A stretch of DNA of 24,675 nucleotides, taken from the IMG/VR virus record IMGVR_UViG_3300043395_004258, positions 1 to 24,675 of that record; one strand, written 5' to 3'. The DNA comes from a virus. The position numbers were made by a program, and so were the translations under genes. Each line of letters begins with the position of its first letter. Positions within the stretch are counted from its first letter, which is position 1. Shown here one piece after another: positions 14,857 through 22,344 of the stretch. A model generated the notes under the pieces. The model did not search any database. It was not told the origin of the DNA and worked only from the letters and a program-made list of their open reading frames with translations.

Positions 14857-15309
14857 TCAGTAGTTATAATGGTCAGTTTTATTTTGATGGAGTCCAGAAA
14901 AATGATAAAGCAAGATGCAATAATGAATTGCTTTCAAAATATCTTGTTTCGATTTACCATTTTTCTTGCCAAAACGAGAAAGATACTTAATAGCGTTTGA
15001 ACGAGTAAATGCTTCTGCGTCACCAATACTTTCAATCAAATCAAGAGTCTGGGTTTTTGACTGCTCAGAAGTATAATGAGATCTGTATGTACTTACAAGA
15101 TACTCTTCAACTTGCTTCAAAGTTTTGTCTTCCTCATATTTCCAAAAACCGTTTTTGTTTGCGTCCTCAGGTAGTTTTGTAGCTGTCAAATAATTTTGCC
15201 TGTGGTGTGCCGCGTCAAAATGAATTGTATCAGTTTCGATTGATCCAGAAATCGTGGTGTCATTTTTATTAGTCATTGTACTCTCAAAATTTTCAGACAT
15301 AATTACCAT
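14857..15309 (-). CDS. DUF3310-like phage protein
   Basis: 150 residues from ATG 15309. ATG 15300 (MSENFESTMTNKND) is an equally plausible start, and neither has a clear Shine-Dalgarno. The N-terminal about 75 residues are polar with no recognised domain. Residues 80-145 follow the DUF3310 pattern: HYTSEQSKTQTLDLIESIG, then AFTRSNAIKYLSRFGKKNGK and KQDILKAIHYCILLYHF. That family is common in phages, and its function is not established. It is the first gene after a consensus promoter and lies directly upstream of gp45. The predicted mRNA would begin within the GGAGG-containing hairpin at 15315-15339. Confidence 0.75.
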   Translation of the reverse strand: MVIMSENFESTMTNKNDTTISGSIETDTIHFDAAHHRQNYLTATKLPEDANKNGFWKYEEDKTLKQVEEYLVSTYRSHYTSEQSKTQTLDLIESIGDAEAFTRSNAIKYLSRFGKKNGKSKQDILKAIHYCILLYHFSGLHQNKTDHYNY

Positions 15310-15314
15310 AAAGA

Positions 15315-15339
15315 GAAAAAGGAGGATTATTTCCTCCTT
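15315..15339 (-). terminator. Terminator-like hairpin after cobS
   Basis: AAGGAGG/CCTCCTT arms (15333-15339 and 15319-15325) around a 7-base AT loop, followed by TTTTT on the minus strand. It would terminate cobS transcripts. It also lies around the predicted start of RNA from the promoter at 15342-15370, so it may act as a 5' hairpin or attenuator for the gp45 unit. Confidence 0.75.
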
Positions 15340-15341
15340 AT

Positions 15342-15370
15342 ATTATATCATACAGATTCAGAATTGTCAA
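15342..15370 (-). promoter_or_regulatory. Consensus sigma70 promoter upstream of the gp45 unit
   Basis: Minus strand: -35 TTGACA (15365-15370), 17-base spacer, -10 TATAAT (15342-15347), preceded by TGA as an extended -10. All 12 consensus bases match. It lies within the last codons of the cobS-like gene. Confidence 0.85.
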
Positions 15371-16475
15371 TAGAATCGTCAATAGAATCGTCTTCTGAAG
15401 ACATTACAAAATTTTCATCAATTTTATCGTATAGTTCCATAAATGAACATTTGGTTTCGTCGTCAAATCGTGCAATTGAATATTTAATTGCTTTAGATTT
15501 GTTTTTAAAGATGGCATATGCTTTCAAAAGATGAATCAAACGACGAGTTGAAATGATTTCATCAATTCCACCATCAAAAAAAGTTTTACGAATGGTATCA
15601 CTCCAACTAACAAGCTTTTTGATGAATTCTTCTTCTCCGTCAAGATTAATTGATTTGGCTAGTTTAGTGAGAATTTTGATCTCAATAGAATTTGGTGGAT
15701 ATTGTTGTTCAAAAGTTACACTAAATCGTTCCAGAAAAGCTTCATTGAGAATATTAGTTCCAATGAAACGGCCATCATCTGAACCTTTTCCTCTAGTATT
15801 TGCAGTAGCAATAATATTGAATCCTGGCTTTGGATGAATTACTTTTCCAATTTTTTTGAGAAATAGTGGTTTTCCTTCCAGTACAGATTGTAATACCATG
15901 ATTTTATTTGAAGCTAGGTCGCATTCATCAAGAAGAAGAATTGCACCTCGTTCCATTGCTTCAACTACAGGACCATTGTGCCAAACGGTATCCCCATTTT
16001 GAAGACGAAATCCTCCAATTAAATCATCAGAGTCGGTTTCAATTGTGACATTGAAACGAATTAGTTCACGTTTTAGATGTGCACAGGCTTGTTCAACACA
16101 CATTGTTTTGCCGTTACCAGAAAGTCCAGTAATGAAAACTGGATAAAAAATACCAGAAGAGATAATTTTTTTGATATCAGAAAAACTACCAAATGCTACA
16201 AAATTGGGATCCTTCTCTGGAATTAGATTTTTTTCAATAATAGGAAGTGCTGCTGGAGCATTATATGATTTTTCAATAGAAGTTACTGCATCTACTGTAA
16301 CTTCAAGATTCCACTTTCCATGTCCTACTTTATAATTTTCGAGGCGACGTGTAACAGTAGGATATGAAAGATCTTTCATTGCACTATATGCCCTAACATC
16401 AGCTGATGTGATGTTGTTGCCAAACATATCCATTAGATCTGAAATGATGTTCTCTTCTGTCATTTTTTGGTACAT
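15348..16475 (-). CDS. cobS: MoxR/CobS-type AAA+ ATPase
   Basis: 375 residues. Residues 1-60 look like a small DNA-binding or helical domain (TSADVRAYSAMKDLSYPTVT). The AAA+ module has Walker A GLSGNGKT (117-124), Walker B AILLLDE (178-184), sensor 1 ATAN (223-226), an arginine-finger region LNEAFLERF (243-251) and STRRLI near 310. Annotated relatives in cyanophages are called CobS after the cobaltochelatase subunit. The fold is shared by MoxR ATPases that work with VWA proteins. A VWA/metallopeptidase gene lies directly upstream, so the pair probably forms a remodelling machine. The true substrate is unknown. The acidic tail has a short SIDDSIDNS repeat. A TGCTATAAT box lies 23-31 bases upstream. 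Confidence 0.88.
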   Translation of the reverse strand: MYQKMTEENIISDLMDMFGNNITSADVRAYSAMKDLSYPTVTRRLENYKVGHGKWNLEVTVDAVTSIEKSYNAPAALPIIEKNLIPEKDPNFVAFGSFSDIKKIISSGIFYPVFITGLSGNGKTMCVEQACAHLKRELIRFNVTIETDSDDLIGGFRLQNGDTVWHNGPVVEAMERGAILLLDECDLASNKIMVLQSVLEGKPLFLKKIGKVIHPKPGFNIIATANTRGKGSDDGRFIGTNILNEAFLERFSVTFEQQYPPNSIEIKILTKLAKSINLDGEEEFIKKLVSWSDTIRKTFFDGGIDEIISTRRLIHLLKAYAIFKNKSKAIKYSIARFDDETKCSFMELYDKIDENFVMSSEDDSIDDSIDNSESV

Positions 16476-16497
16476 AATTTAACTTTTGAACTCTGTA

Positions 16498-16506
16498 ATT
16501 ATAGCA
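16498..16506 (-). promoter_or_regulatory. Extended -10 promoter of cobS (TGCTATAAT)
   Basis: The minus strand reads TGCTATAAT, 23-31 bases before the cobS ATG. No -35 box is found at 16-18 bases, where the inverted repeat 16508-16537 lies. The same 9-mer occurs at 11739-11747. Confidence 0.65.
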
Positions 16507-16507
16507 A

Positions 16508-16537
16508 GCCTACAAGGTCTGTTTGGGACTTGTAGGC
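16508..16537 (-). repeat. Perfect 9-bp inverted repeat between the VWA gene and cobS
   Basis: GCCTACAAG (16529-16537 on the minus strand) pairs with CTTGTAGGC (16508-16516) around a 12-base loop. No T-tract follows; the sequence runs straight into the TGCTATAAT box. It may be a weak terminator for the upstream gene or an operator covering the -35 region of cobS. Confidence 0.6.
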
Positions 16538-16553
16538 CAGTTTATAAATTGTC

Positions 16554-18677
16554 TTAAGCAATTAAATCAACAAATTGAGAGAGAATTTTTTTGTTCATTT
16601 TTTTGGATTGCAAAGACCTCTTAAATGCGTTTCTAATCTCAGTTACAGATGCATCATGGGAAACTTGGAAATCAGAATTAGAATTTAAAGAATTAGAATA
16701 AATTCCAAAATAACAATCATAGCCTGAGCATTTAATAGCACAAGATTTGTTCTGTTTCCATTCTTCCCATATTTTATTAACACAATTATCGTGATTTTCT
16801 ACATGTCGTTTAATAAAATTAGACACTTCGCCACTACTAAGCAATCTAATTCCAATAAAATTGACTTGAGGAAACACATCTTTAAGATGTTTTAACAAGA
16901 CATCAGTAAATTTATGAGATGCATAGTAAGAGTATTTGGGGAATCGATATGTGGTTTTTAAAGTGTTATCACGAAGAAAACAATTATCCCCAACTGGACA
17001 AATTCCAGAACTTGAAATACGATTTAAAGCACCAGATTCTCCGTCTGTCAAAACAACACACTGAATTTTTTGTACTTTTGTTTTTTTCTGGAACATAGGA
17101 ATAATTTGATGTAAAGCAACCATAGTTTCATTCAATGGGGTACCAGACAATCCAAGGTTCTTTGGATATGTAAAAGAGAGATTTTCCTTAGTGAAAGTAC
17201 ATGCTAAACGATACAAATTTTTCATATGTAACTCAAGTGTTGCTGAATTCACTGTACTCGAAATAAAATTCAACAAATTATAGTTTCCCTCAACACAAAG
17301 AGAACCAAGTTTACCACTAGCTTTTCCGTAAGAATATGACCAGTTATTTGTAAATGCATAAACTTCAAATGGAATTGATACTTTTTTACAAAACCAAATA
17401 AGATTTAAAAGTTGACAACAAGTATCTAAAATAACTTTATCCATAGATCCCGACCAATCCAAAATAAAGATAAGTCCATGGTTTTTACCTTCTGCAACAG
17501 TAACAATTTTTTTGAAAATGTCATCATTGTACTTATATGAAAATAATGATGTGCAATCTAGAACTCCAGTTTTAGATTCTGAAGACCTAGAATACGATTC
17601 TGCTGCTTTTTTACATTCGAATTCTTTAACTAAATAGTTTACTTCATTTTTAGATCCATTTTTGAACTTTTTAAATTCAATGTCAACAGAAGCAAAATCT
17701 TCCTCAGTATTGTGCATATCCCAATACCTTTTACACAAAGAGTGAATTTTACTATTACTAACAATAATATTATCAATATCTAATTTTGGAATTTCTACAT
17801 AATTCAGTTTTTCAAAATTCGAACTGGATAGACTATTAATAGCTTTTTCTAAAGAGGATGCAGTCTTAACAAAATCAGAATTAGATTTTGTATCATAGTC
17901 AGTTGATTTTTTCTGTCCATCAGATTCACTTTGATCCGATTTACTGGAGGAGGTATCTCCAGATGACTTAGAAGAATCATCAGAATTTAAATCATCATCA
18001 ACATTAACTTCGTCGGAGGATTGATTTCTACTTTCCTCCTTTTTGTCGCCAGGAACAGCATCTCCACCAATCGCTTCTAGATTGTCTACAACAGAACTAA
18101 CATCAATTGATAGGTTTGTTTCATTGTCATATACTTTTTTACAGTATTCGTATAAAAGTTCAGCTGCTTTAATTGCATCCATAAATGTTTCTGCATCTTC
18201 AATTTTTTTCAAAATATCTTTTTCTTCTTCGTTGAACTCTAGTTCAATAAAATTCCCAATTTTAAAATAAAGATTGACTCTATCCGCTAGATTATATTTT
18301 GAAACATCGTCATCTGCAATTGAAAAGAAGTCTTCGTCATTTAATTCTTTATATCCATTATAAAAGGTCTTCTTAAGACCGGGATAACGACGCTTCATGA
18401 GTTTCTCAATACGTACATCTTCAGTTACATTGAGAAACTGCATAGGAACAGCGGTAAGTTCAGACCAATTTTCGGTCGATGTGTAAATTGCATGTCCAGC
18501 TTCATGACTAAGAAGAAGTTGATATACTACATCAGAAGCCTTTTCCCAAACAGGTAAAGTAAGAGTTCGCGTGTCAACATTAAATGATGCAGTATCTACA
18601 TTACTATGTTCGATAATCAGATTCTCTGTAGCTAAGAGGCGAGCCAGATTTCCGTAAATTTCGTGACTTGATTTCAT
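16554..18677 (-). CDS. CobT-like protein: HExxH metallopeptidase-like domain plus VWA domain
   Basis: 707 residues from ATG 18677. The frame is open to 18761, but the extra codons would translate the gp46 terminator hairpin and lie before the promoter at 18700-18705, so MKSSHEIYGNLARLL is the better start. HEAGH (58-62) with NVTEDVRIE downstream (83-91) forms a zinc-metallopeptidase-type site (HExxH plus a distal Glu). A Ser/Asp-rich acidic linker spans about 212-270. The C-terminal VWA domain has the MIDAS motif DWSGS (407-411), LSGTPLNE and VLTDGES. It is encoded immediately upstream of the MoxR/CobS ATPase, the usual partner of VWA proteins. Cyanophage relatives are annotated as peptidase or CobT. 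Whether it cleaves protein or only senses metal is unknown. Confidence 0.85.
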   Translation of the reverse strand: MKSSHEIYGNLARLLATENLIIEHSNVDTASFNVDTRTLTLPVWEKASDVVYQLLLSHEAGHAIYTSTENWSELTAVPMQFLNVTEDVRIEKLMKRRYPGLKKTFYNGYKELNDEDFFSIADDDVSKYNLADRVNLYFKIGNFIELEFNEEEKDILKKIEDAETFMDAIKAAELLYEYCKKVYDNETNLSIDVSSVVDNLEAIGGDAVPGDKKEESRNQSSDEVNVDDDLNSDDSSKSSGDTSSSKSDQSESDGQKKSTDYDTKSNSDFVKTASSLEKAINSLSSSNFEKLNYVEIPKLDIDNIIVSNSKIHSLCKRYWDMHNTEEDFASVDIEFKKFKNGSKNEVNYLVKEFECKKAAESYSRSSESKTGVLDCTSLFSYKYNDDIFKKIVTVAEGKNHGLIFILDWSGSMDKVILDTCCQLLNLIWFCKKVSIPFEVYAFTNNWSYSYGKASGKLGSLCVEGNYNLLNFISSTVNSATLELHMKNLYRLACTFTKENLSFTYPKNLGLSGTPLNETMVALHQIIPMFQKKTKVQKIQCVVLTDGESGALNRISSSGICPVGDNCFLRDNTLKTTYRFPKYSYYASHKFTDVLLKHLKDVFPQVNFIGIRLLSSGEVSNFIKRHVENHDNCVNKIWEEWKQNKSCAIKCSGYDCYFGIYSNSLNSNSDFQVSHDASVTEIRNAFKRSLQSKKMNKKILSQFVDLIA

Positions 18678-18699
18678 GTTTAGAGATTTTACTAAAGCC

Positions 18700-18705
18700 A
18701 TTATA
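18700..18705 (-). promoter_or_regulatory. TATAAT -10 box of the VWA/metallopeptidase gene
   Basis: The minus strand reads TATAAT, preceded by TTG as at hsp20. The -35 position holds only a weak TTTATT. It lies between the gp46 terminator and the chosen ATG at 18677. Confidence 0.5.
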
Positions 18706-18725
18706 CAAAAGAGAAATGCCAAAAT

Positions 18726-18759
18726 AAAAAAAAGAGTGACAGTTTTTAAACTGTCACTC
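18726..18759 (-). terminator. Rho-independent terminator after gp46
   Basis: A perfect 12-bp stem (arms 18734-18745 and 18748-18759), tight A/T loop and eight T on the minus strand, overlapping the gp46 TGA at 18758-18760. It ends the gp55-47-46 transcript. Confidence 0.92.
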
Positions 18760-19726
18760 ATAGATTGGAAAAAGAAAAATTTCCTTTCTTTTCAAACTCA
18801 ATAACATTATCGAATTTATCCAATACTCCATCTTTATGTGAAATGACAAAAATATTAGAATCTTTAATTACATAACGAATAATTTTTAAAAAATCATCGA
18901 TACCAGAAGAATCTAAAGAAGAATCAAAAATTTCATCTAATACAAGTAAATTTACATTTGTAGAATTTTTAATCTTTGCTATTTCCCTCCATGCAAATAA
19001 TAATGCTAGATTGATTCTCTGTTTTTGTCCTTCAGAAAAACTCCCATAACTAAAATCTTCATATATGGGAGTTTTTATATGTTCATTGAATTCTTCATCT
19101 AAATTAAAATTAATATAAAAATCCATCATTTGTAAATATCTATTTACTTGTTGATTAATCACTGGAAGATATTTTCTGATAATTTTTGATTTTACTCCAT
19201 TATCCTTCAATAAAGAATAGACATATTCATAATATTCTATTTTTTCTTTTTTTTCTAAGAATTCATCTTTAGTATCGGATAGCTCCTTTTGCAAAAAACT
19301 CAATTTTTCGTGTTCTATATTTTTGTTTTGTATCTTTTCTTTTATTTGGAAAATATCCGATTTTAATTCTTCTATTTGATTTTTAGATTGTTGTATTTTT
19401 AAATTATTTTGAGAAATTTTATGATTCATGTTCAATATTTCTTTTGAAATCTTAATGAATATGTTTTCTCTTTCTTCTTCTTCTTTTATAATTTTTTCGA
19501 TTTGGTCGTATGCTTCTTTTAATTCTTTAGTGTTAGATTCATATTCTAATATTTTACTTTTCTTCAGATCTTCGTTTATTGCCTGTGTACACGTTGGACA
19601 TGTAGAATGATCAGAAAAAAACTTATAGTCAGAAGTCACTGTAGAAAGTTTTTGAGATAATTTTCCTTTTAAAGTTCCTAGTTTTTTGAGTTTATCTGAT
19701 GCACCATTAAAATGTTTCAGTTTCAA
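18758..19726 (-). CDS. gp46: Recombination nuclease subunit gp46, C-terminal part (frame-shifted)
   Basis: 322 residues counted from TTG 19726, but the same frame is open upstream to the junction at about 19760, where it reads ENVSLLQECEDLN. It holds half of the coiled coil, the zinc hook CPTC (near STCPTCTQAI), the returning coiled coil, the ABC signature FSEGQKQR and Walker B LLVLDEIFDSSLD. These are the parts missing from the product of 19707-20411. Removing one A from the run at 19761-19764 joins the two frames into a protein of about 550 residues, close to T4 gp46 (560). No credible independent start exists here, so this is the 3' part of one gene. Confidence 0.88.
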   Translation of the reverse strand: MKLKHFNGASDKLKKLGTLKGKLSQKLSTVTSDYKFFSDHSTCPTCTQAINEDLKKSKILEYESNTKELKEAYDQIEKIIKEEEERENIFIKISKEILNMNHKISQNNLKIQQSKNQIEELKSDIFQIKEKIQNKNIEHEKLSFLQKELSDTKDEFLEKKEKIEYYEYVYSLLKDNGVKSKIIRKYLPVINQQVNRYLQMMDFYINFNLDEEFNEHIKTPIYEDFSYGSFSEGQKQRINLALLFAWREIAKIKNSTNVNLLVLDEIFDSSLDSSGIDDFLKIIRYVIKDSNIFVISHKDGVLDKFDNVIEFEKKGNFSFSNL

Positions 19727-20411
19727 ATTTAAATCTTCGCACTCTTGTAATAACGATACGTTTTCTAAGATTATTGCTTTCTTTTTCTATTTCTTCAATA
19801 AAGTTAAATTGCATTTTTACTTTATCAGATATAGATTCCTTTTTATAATCTAATATCTTAATTTCATCTTTTATCAATTTTATATTTTCTTTAATCACAG
19901 AATTCATTGAAGAGAATATTTTGATATCTAACAAATCTTCTATCACTTCTCTACGACTTGCGGCAGTTAATTGCATAAACGGAATGAAATTACTGTTCCC
20001 AAGAATTACAATTTGAGTAAAAGATTTATAATTCATTTTGAGAACGTTTTGTTCAAACCATTTTTGTTGATCAATAATAGAAGCATTCTGGTCTAATAAA
20101 TTTCCATTTTTGTAAATCTCAAAAATACTAGGTTTTTGACCCCTTCTCACTTTCCATTCTGAAGTTCCAATAACAAATTCAATTTCTACTAAACAATCTT
20201 TTTCATTTACTGAATTTATTAATTGTGGCTTATTAATTGGCCTATAAGATTTACCAAAAAGAGAGTAGGTAATGGCATCCATAAAAGTGCTTTTCCCACT
20301 TCCATTTTTTCCAATAATACAAGTATTATTATGGCTATTTAAATTAATTTCAGTAAATTTATTTCCAAATGAAAGGAAATTTTTGAACCTTATTGTTTTA
20401 AAGATTATCAT
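19707..20411 (-). CDS. gp46: Recombination nuclease subunit gp46, N-terminal part (SbcC/Rad50-like, frame-shifted)
   Basis: The frame codes for 234 residues and ends 18-20 codons after a frame break near 19761-19764. It holds the Rad50-type ATPase N-terminal half: Walker A GKNGSGKS (34-41), the Q-loop region ILGNSNFIPFMQLTAASRR, then the start of the coiled coil (about 165-217). The last residues, VITRVRRFKFETETF, are out-of-frame noise. Gp46 with gp47 forms the exonuclease that resects DNA ends for UvsX-driven recombination-dependent replication. The start overlaps the 89-residue gene by 14 bases. Without its second half the protein lacks the ABC signature and Walker B, so either a frameshift restores it or this genome copy is defective or misread. 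Confidence 0.88.
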   Translation of the reverse strand: MIIFKTIRFKNFLSFGNKFTEINLNSHNNTCIIGKNGSGKSTFMDAITYSLFGKSYRPINKPQLINSVNEKDCLVEIEFVIGTSEWKVRRGQKPSIFEIYKNGNLLDQNASIIDQQKWFEQNVLKMNYKSFTQIVILGNSNFIPFMQLTAASRREVIEDLLDIKIFSSMNSVIKENIKLIKDEIKILDYKKESISDKVKMQFNFIEEIEKESNNLRKRIVITRVRRFKFETETF

Positions 20412-20667
20412 ATATTTTCGGTGGTATGACTATATCATTTGGAGTTACAACGGTATAAAGATGTCCAGTCACTTCGCATGTTTTTATTAAAATATCATCA
20501 TCATATTCTATAACATGAGTTTCTGGCATACCCAATTCTTCTAACATCATAGCATAACGTACAGCATCATCTTCTTCCTGGAAAAAGAAAATAACTTTCT
20601 TTCCGTTTTCATTTATTACAGAATATGCCCCCTCTTCTTCTTTTCCATCAATAGTGATCAAAAACAT
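20398..20667 (-). CDS. DUF3110-like small protein
   Basis: 89 residues. The arrangement KVIFFFQEEDDAVRYAMMLE, then ELGMPETHVIEYDDDIL, TCEVTGHLYTVV and TPNDIVIPP resembles DUF3110, a family of unknown function found mainly in cyanobacteria and plastid-bearing organisms. If right, it supports a cyanobacterial host. The gene is wedged between the two nuclease subunits: its ATG overlaps the gp47 stop (TGATG) and its end overlaps the gp46 start by 14 bases. This suggests co-regulated synthesis and perhaps a role with the gp46/47 complex, but that is inference. No catalytic motif is visible. Confidence 0.8.
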   Translation of the reverse strand: MFLITIDGKEEEGAYSVINENGKKVIFFFQEEDDAVRYAMMLEELGMPETHVIEYDDDILIKTCEVTGHLYTVVTPNDIVIPPKIYDNL

Positions 20668-21704
20668 CAGACCGATTCACAAGCCTCCATGTAAGTTTCT
20701 TTTAAGATATTTTTAATCTTATTTTTATTTAATTTGCATTCACTTTCATCTATGAATCTCTGAAGTAGTGAGAATGTATCCTCATTTTCTAAACAGATAT
20801 CAAAATTTTCTACATCCGAATGTACATAATTTTCTACTATTTTTAACTCAGCTACATTTGCATTATATATTTTCTCTATGTAATTTTCAAACAGTTTAAC
20901 TCTTGATTTTTTTCTTACTATAACTTTTACTATTTTGCCCTCCAATTCGGAAACATTTAATGTTTGAATGGGAGTATCGTCATAATATAAATTATAATGC
21001 ATTTTATAAGGGTTATCAACATAAAAGTGATCTAATGTATCAGTGTCAAATATAACAAATCCCCGAGTTTCGTCAACATCATTGAAATATATTTCATATG
21101 GATTTCCTATGTAATATACTGTTCCATTATTAGATCTAGTATGATAATGTCCAGAAAAAACTTTTTTAAATTTAGAAAATATCTTTGGATCTCTACCATT
21201 TTCCATTATGTGTCCTTTATGTGCTTCAAATCCATTTAACTCAAGATGGCCCATTACTATTTTTGATGTAGTTTTTTGAAGTAAATCTATAGTATCACTT
21301 TCATTTTCTTGATTAATCCAAGGAACAAAAACTATTTTTAAATCACCAATACTAACTTCTGTTGGATTAGAATATATCTTTATATTTGAATATTGCCCCA
21401 ACAAAAGATCGGGAGAATTCACTCTATTCGTAGATCTAAAATATACGTCATGATTTCCATTTATAAGATGCACTTTATACTTAGAGAGTGGATTTAGCAC
21501 TACCCTTTTAGTCCATTCTAAACCAAAAAAATCAATAGATTTTCTATTATCAAACGCATCTCCCATATGAACAACTATCTCAACACCATGTTGCTCTAAA
21601 GTTGGAAAAAAAATATTTTTATAAAATTGCTCAAAATAGTCTTGAAATATTTTTGATGATTTTCTTGCCGTCCAATGTGTGTCCGTCAACAAACAAATTT
21701 TCAT
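20667..21704 (-). CDS. gp47: Recombination nuclease subunit gp47 (Mre11/SbcD-like)
   Basis: 345 residues (T4: 339). The metallophosphoesterase motifs are all present: DTHW (8-11), GDAFDNR (48-54), GNHDV (83-87), MGHLELNGF and SGHYHTR, supplying the two-metal catalytic site. With gp46 it forms the DNA-end-processing nuclease needed for recombination and host DNA breakdown. The C-terminal about 100 residues form the capping domain. It follows gp55 after 2 bases and overlaps the next gene by one base. No irregularity is seen in this gene, in contrast to its broken partner gp46. Confidence 0.94.
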   Translation of the reverse strand: MKICLLTDTHWTARKSSKIFQDYFEQFYKNIFFPTLEQHGVEIVVHMGDAFDNRKSIDFFGLEWTKRVVLNPLSKYKVHLINGNHDVYFRSTNRVNSPDLLLGQYSNIKIYSNPTEVSIGDLKIVFVPWINQENESDTIDLLQKTTSKIVMGHLELNGFEAHKGHIMENGRDPKIFSKFKKVFSGHYHTRSNNGTVYYIGNPYEIYFNDVDETRGFVIFDTDTLDHFYVDNPYKMHYNLYYDDTPIQTLNVSELEGKIVKVIVRKKSRVKLFENYIEKIYNANVAELKIVENYVHSDVENFDICLENEDTFSLLQRFIDESECKLNKNKIKNILKETYMEACESV

Positions 21705-21706
21705 AA

Positions 21707-22204
21707 TTAAGTTCTAAGCTTAGAATAAACTGCATCTTTAATACTATTGTAATCTGAATAATTTCCACCATCAATAGTATTGTCATCTACAAAAACTTCA
21801 TCAAATCCAGATCTTTCTAAAATTTTTCCTTTAATTTCCAACTGACGTTTTTCTTTTTGTATTCTTCTAAGAAAAGCATAATGAATTACCTGAGTAAAAT
21901 ATGCAAAAGGATTTGATGACTTTTCTGGATCAAAATTTAAAATATATTGTACACAATTTTCTATCCCATCGCAAATCATATCATCTTTAAACATATAATT
22001 TACAAAATTTGGTTTAAAGGACAGATGAGTTGCAATTTTTAAAAAACATTCTCCTATGTAATTTGGAATTGTTGGCTGTGGTTCTCCATTAGTTTTTGCT
22101 TTGCTGACTATACGACGATATTCAACTAAAGCAGCCAAAAACTCTTTATTATTAACATAGTGAACACTACGTTTTCTTTTTGTCATGACAGCTGTTGTGA
22201 TCAT
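21707..22204 (-). CDS. gp55: Late-transcription sigma factor gp55
   Basis: 165 residues (T4: 185). The region from NYIGECFLKIATHLSFKPNF to NPFAYFTQVIHYAFLRRIQKEKRQ carries sigma region 2-like features, including the FDPEKSSNPFAYFTQ segment typical of gp55. Gp55 replaces host sigma and directs RNA polymerase to TATAAATA promoters, six of which are listed in this window. GTAGGT precedes ATG 22204; ATG 22186 (MTKRKRS) is an alternative. The gene heads the gp55-gp47-gp46 unit, with a TTGCCA/TATAAT promoter upstream, so the late sigma is itself made from a host-type promoter. Confidence 0.92.
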   Translation of the reverse strand: MITTAVMTKRKRSVHYVNNKEFLAALVEYRRIVSKAKTNGEPQPTIPNYIGECFLKIATHLSFKPNFVNYMFKDDMICDGIENCVQYILNFDPEKSSNPFAYFTQVIHYAFLRRIQKEKRQLEIKGKILERSGFDEVFVDDNTIDGGNYSDYNSIKDAVYSKLRT

Positions 22205-22231
22205 GAATACCTACAAATAATATATATTGAA

Positions 22232-22261
22232 ATTATAACATACAACCTTCAAAATTGGCAA
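22232..22261 (-). promoter_or_regulatory. Sigma70-like promoter of the gp55 unit
   Basis: Minus strand: -35 TTGCCA (22256-22261), 18-base spacer, -10 TATAAT (22232-22237) preceded by TGT. It lies 28 bases before the gp55 ATG. Confidence 0.75.
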
Positions 22262-22274
22262 TAGCCATTAAAAC

Positions 22275-22303
22275 TTGACACACCTTTTAAAACCTAGTAC
22301 AAT
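22275..22303 (+). promoter_or_regulatory. Near-consensus sigma70 promoter on the plus strand, antisense to the uvsW operon
   Basis: Plus strand: -35 TTGACA (22275-22280), 17-base spacer, -10 TACAAT (22298-22303). It points away from gp55 into the 3' end of the 135-residue gene. No convincing plus-strand gene follows; a 17-codon frame from 22318 has no ribosome site. An antisense or small RNA is possible. Confidence 0.5.
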
Positions 22304-22344
22304 TAGCTTTGTCAGCGATGAAAAAAATATTAGTTATTAATTTA

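Noticed and set aside
18678-18761. N-terminal extension of the VWA/metallopeptidase frame (hydrophobic, signal-peptide-like)
   Set aside because: The extra codons translate the gp46 terminator and precede the TATAAT box, so the apparent signal peptide is an artefact of the terminator's T-tract.
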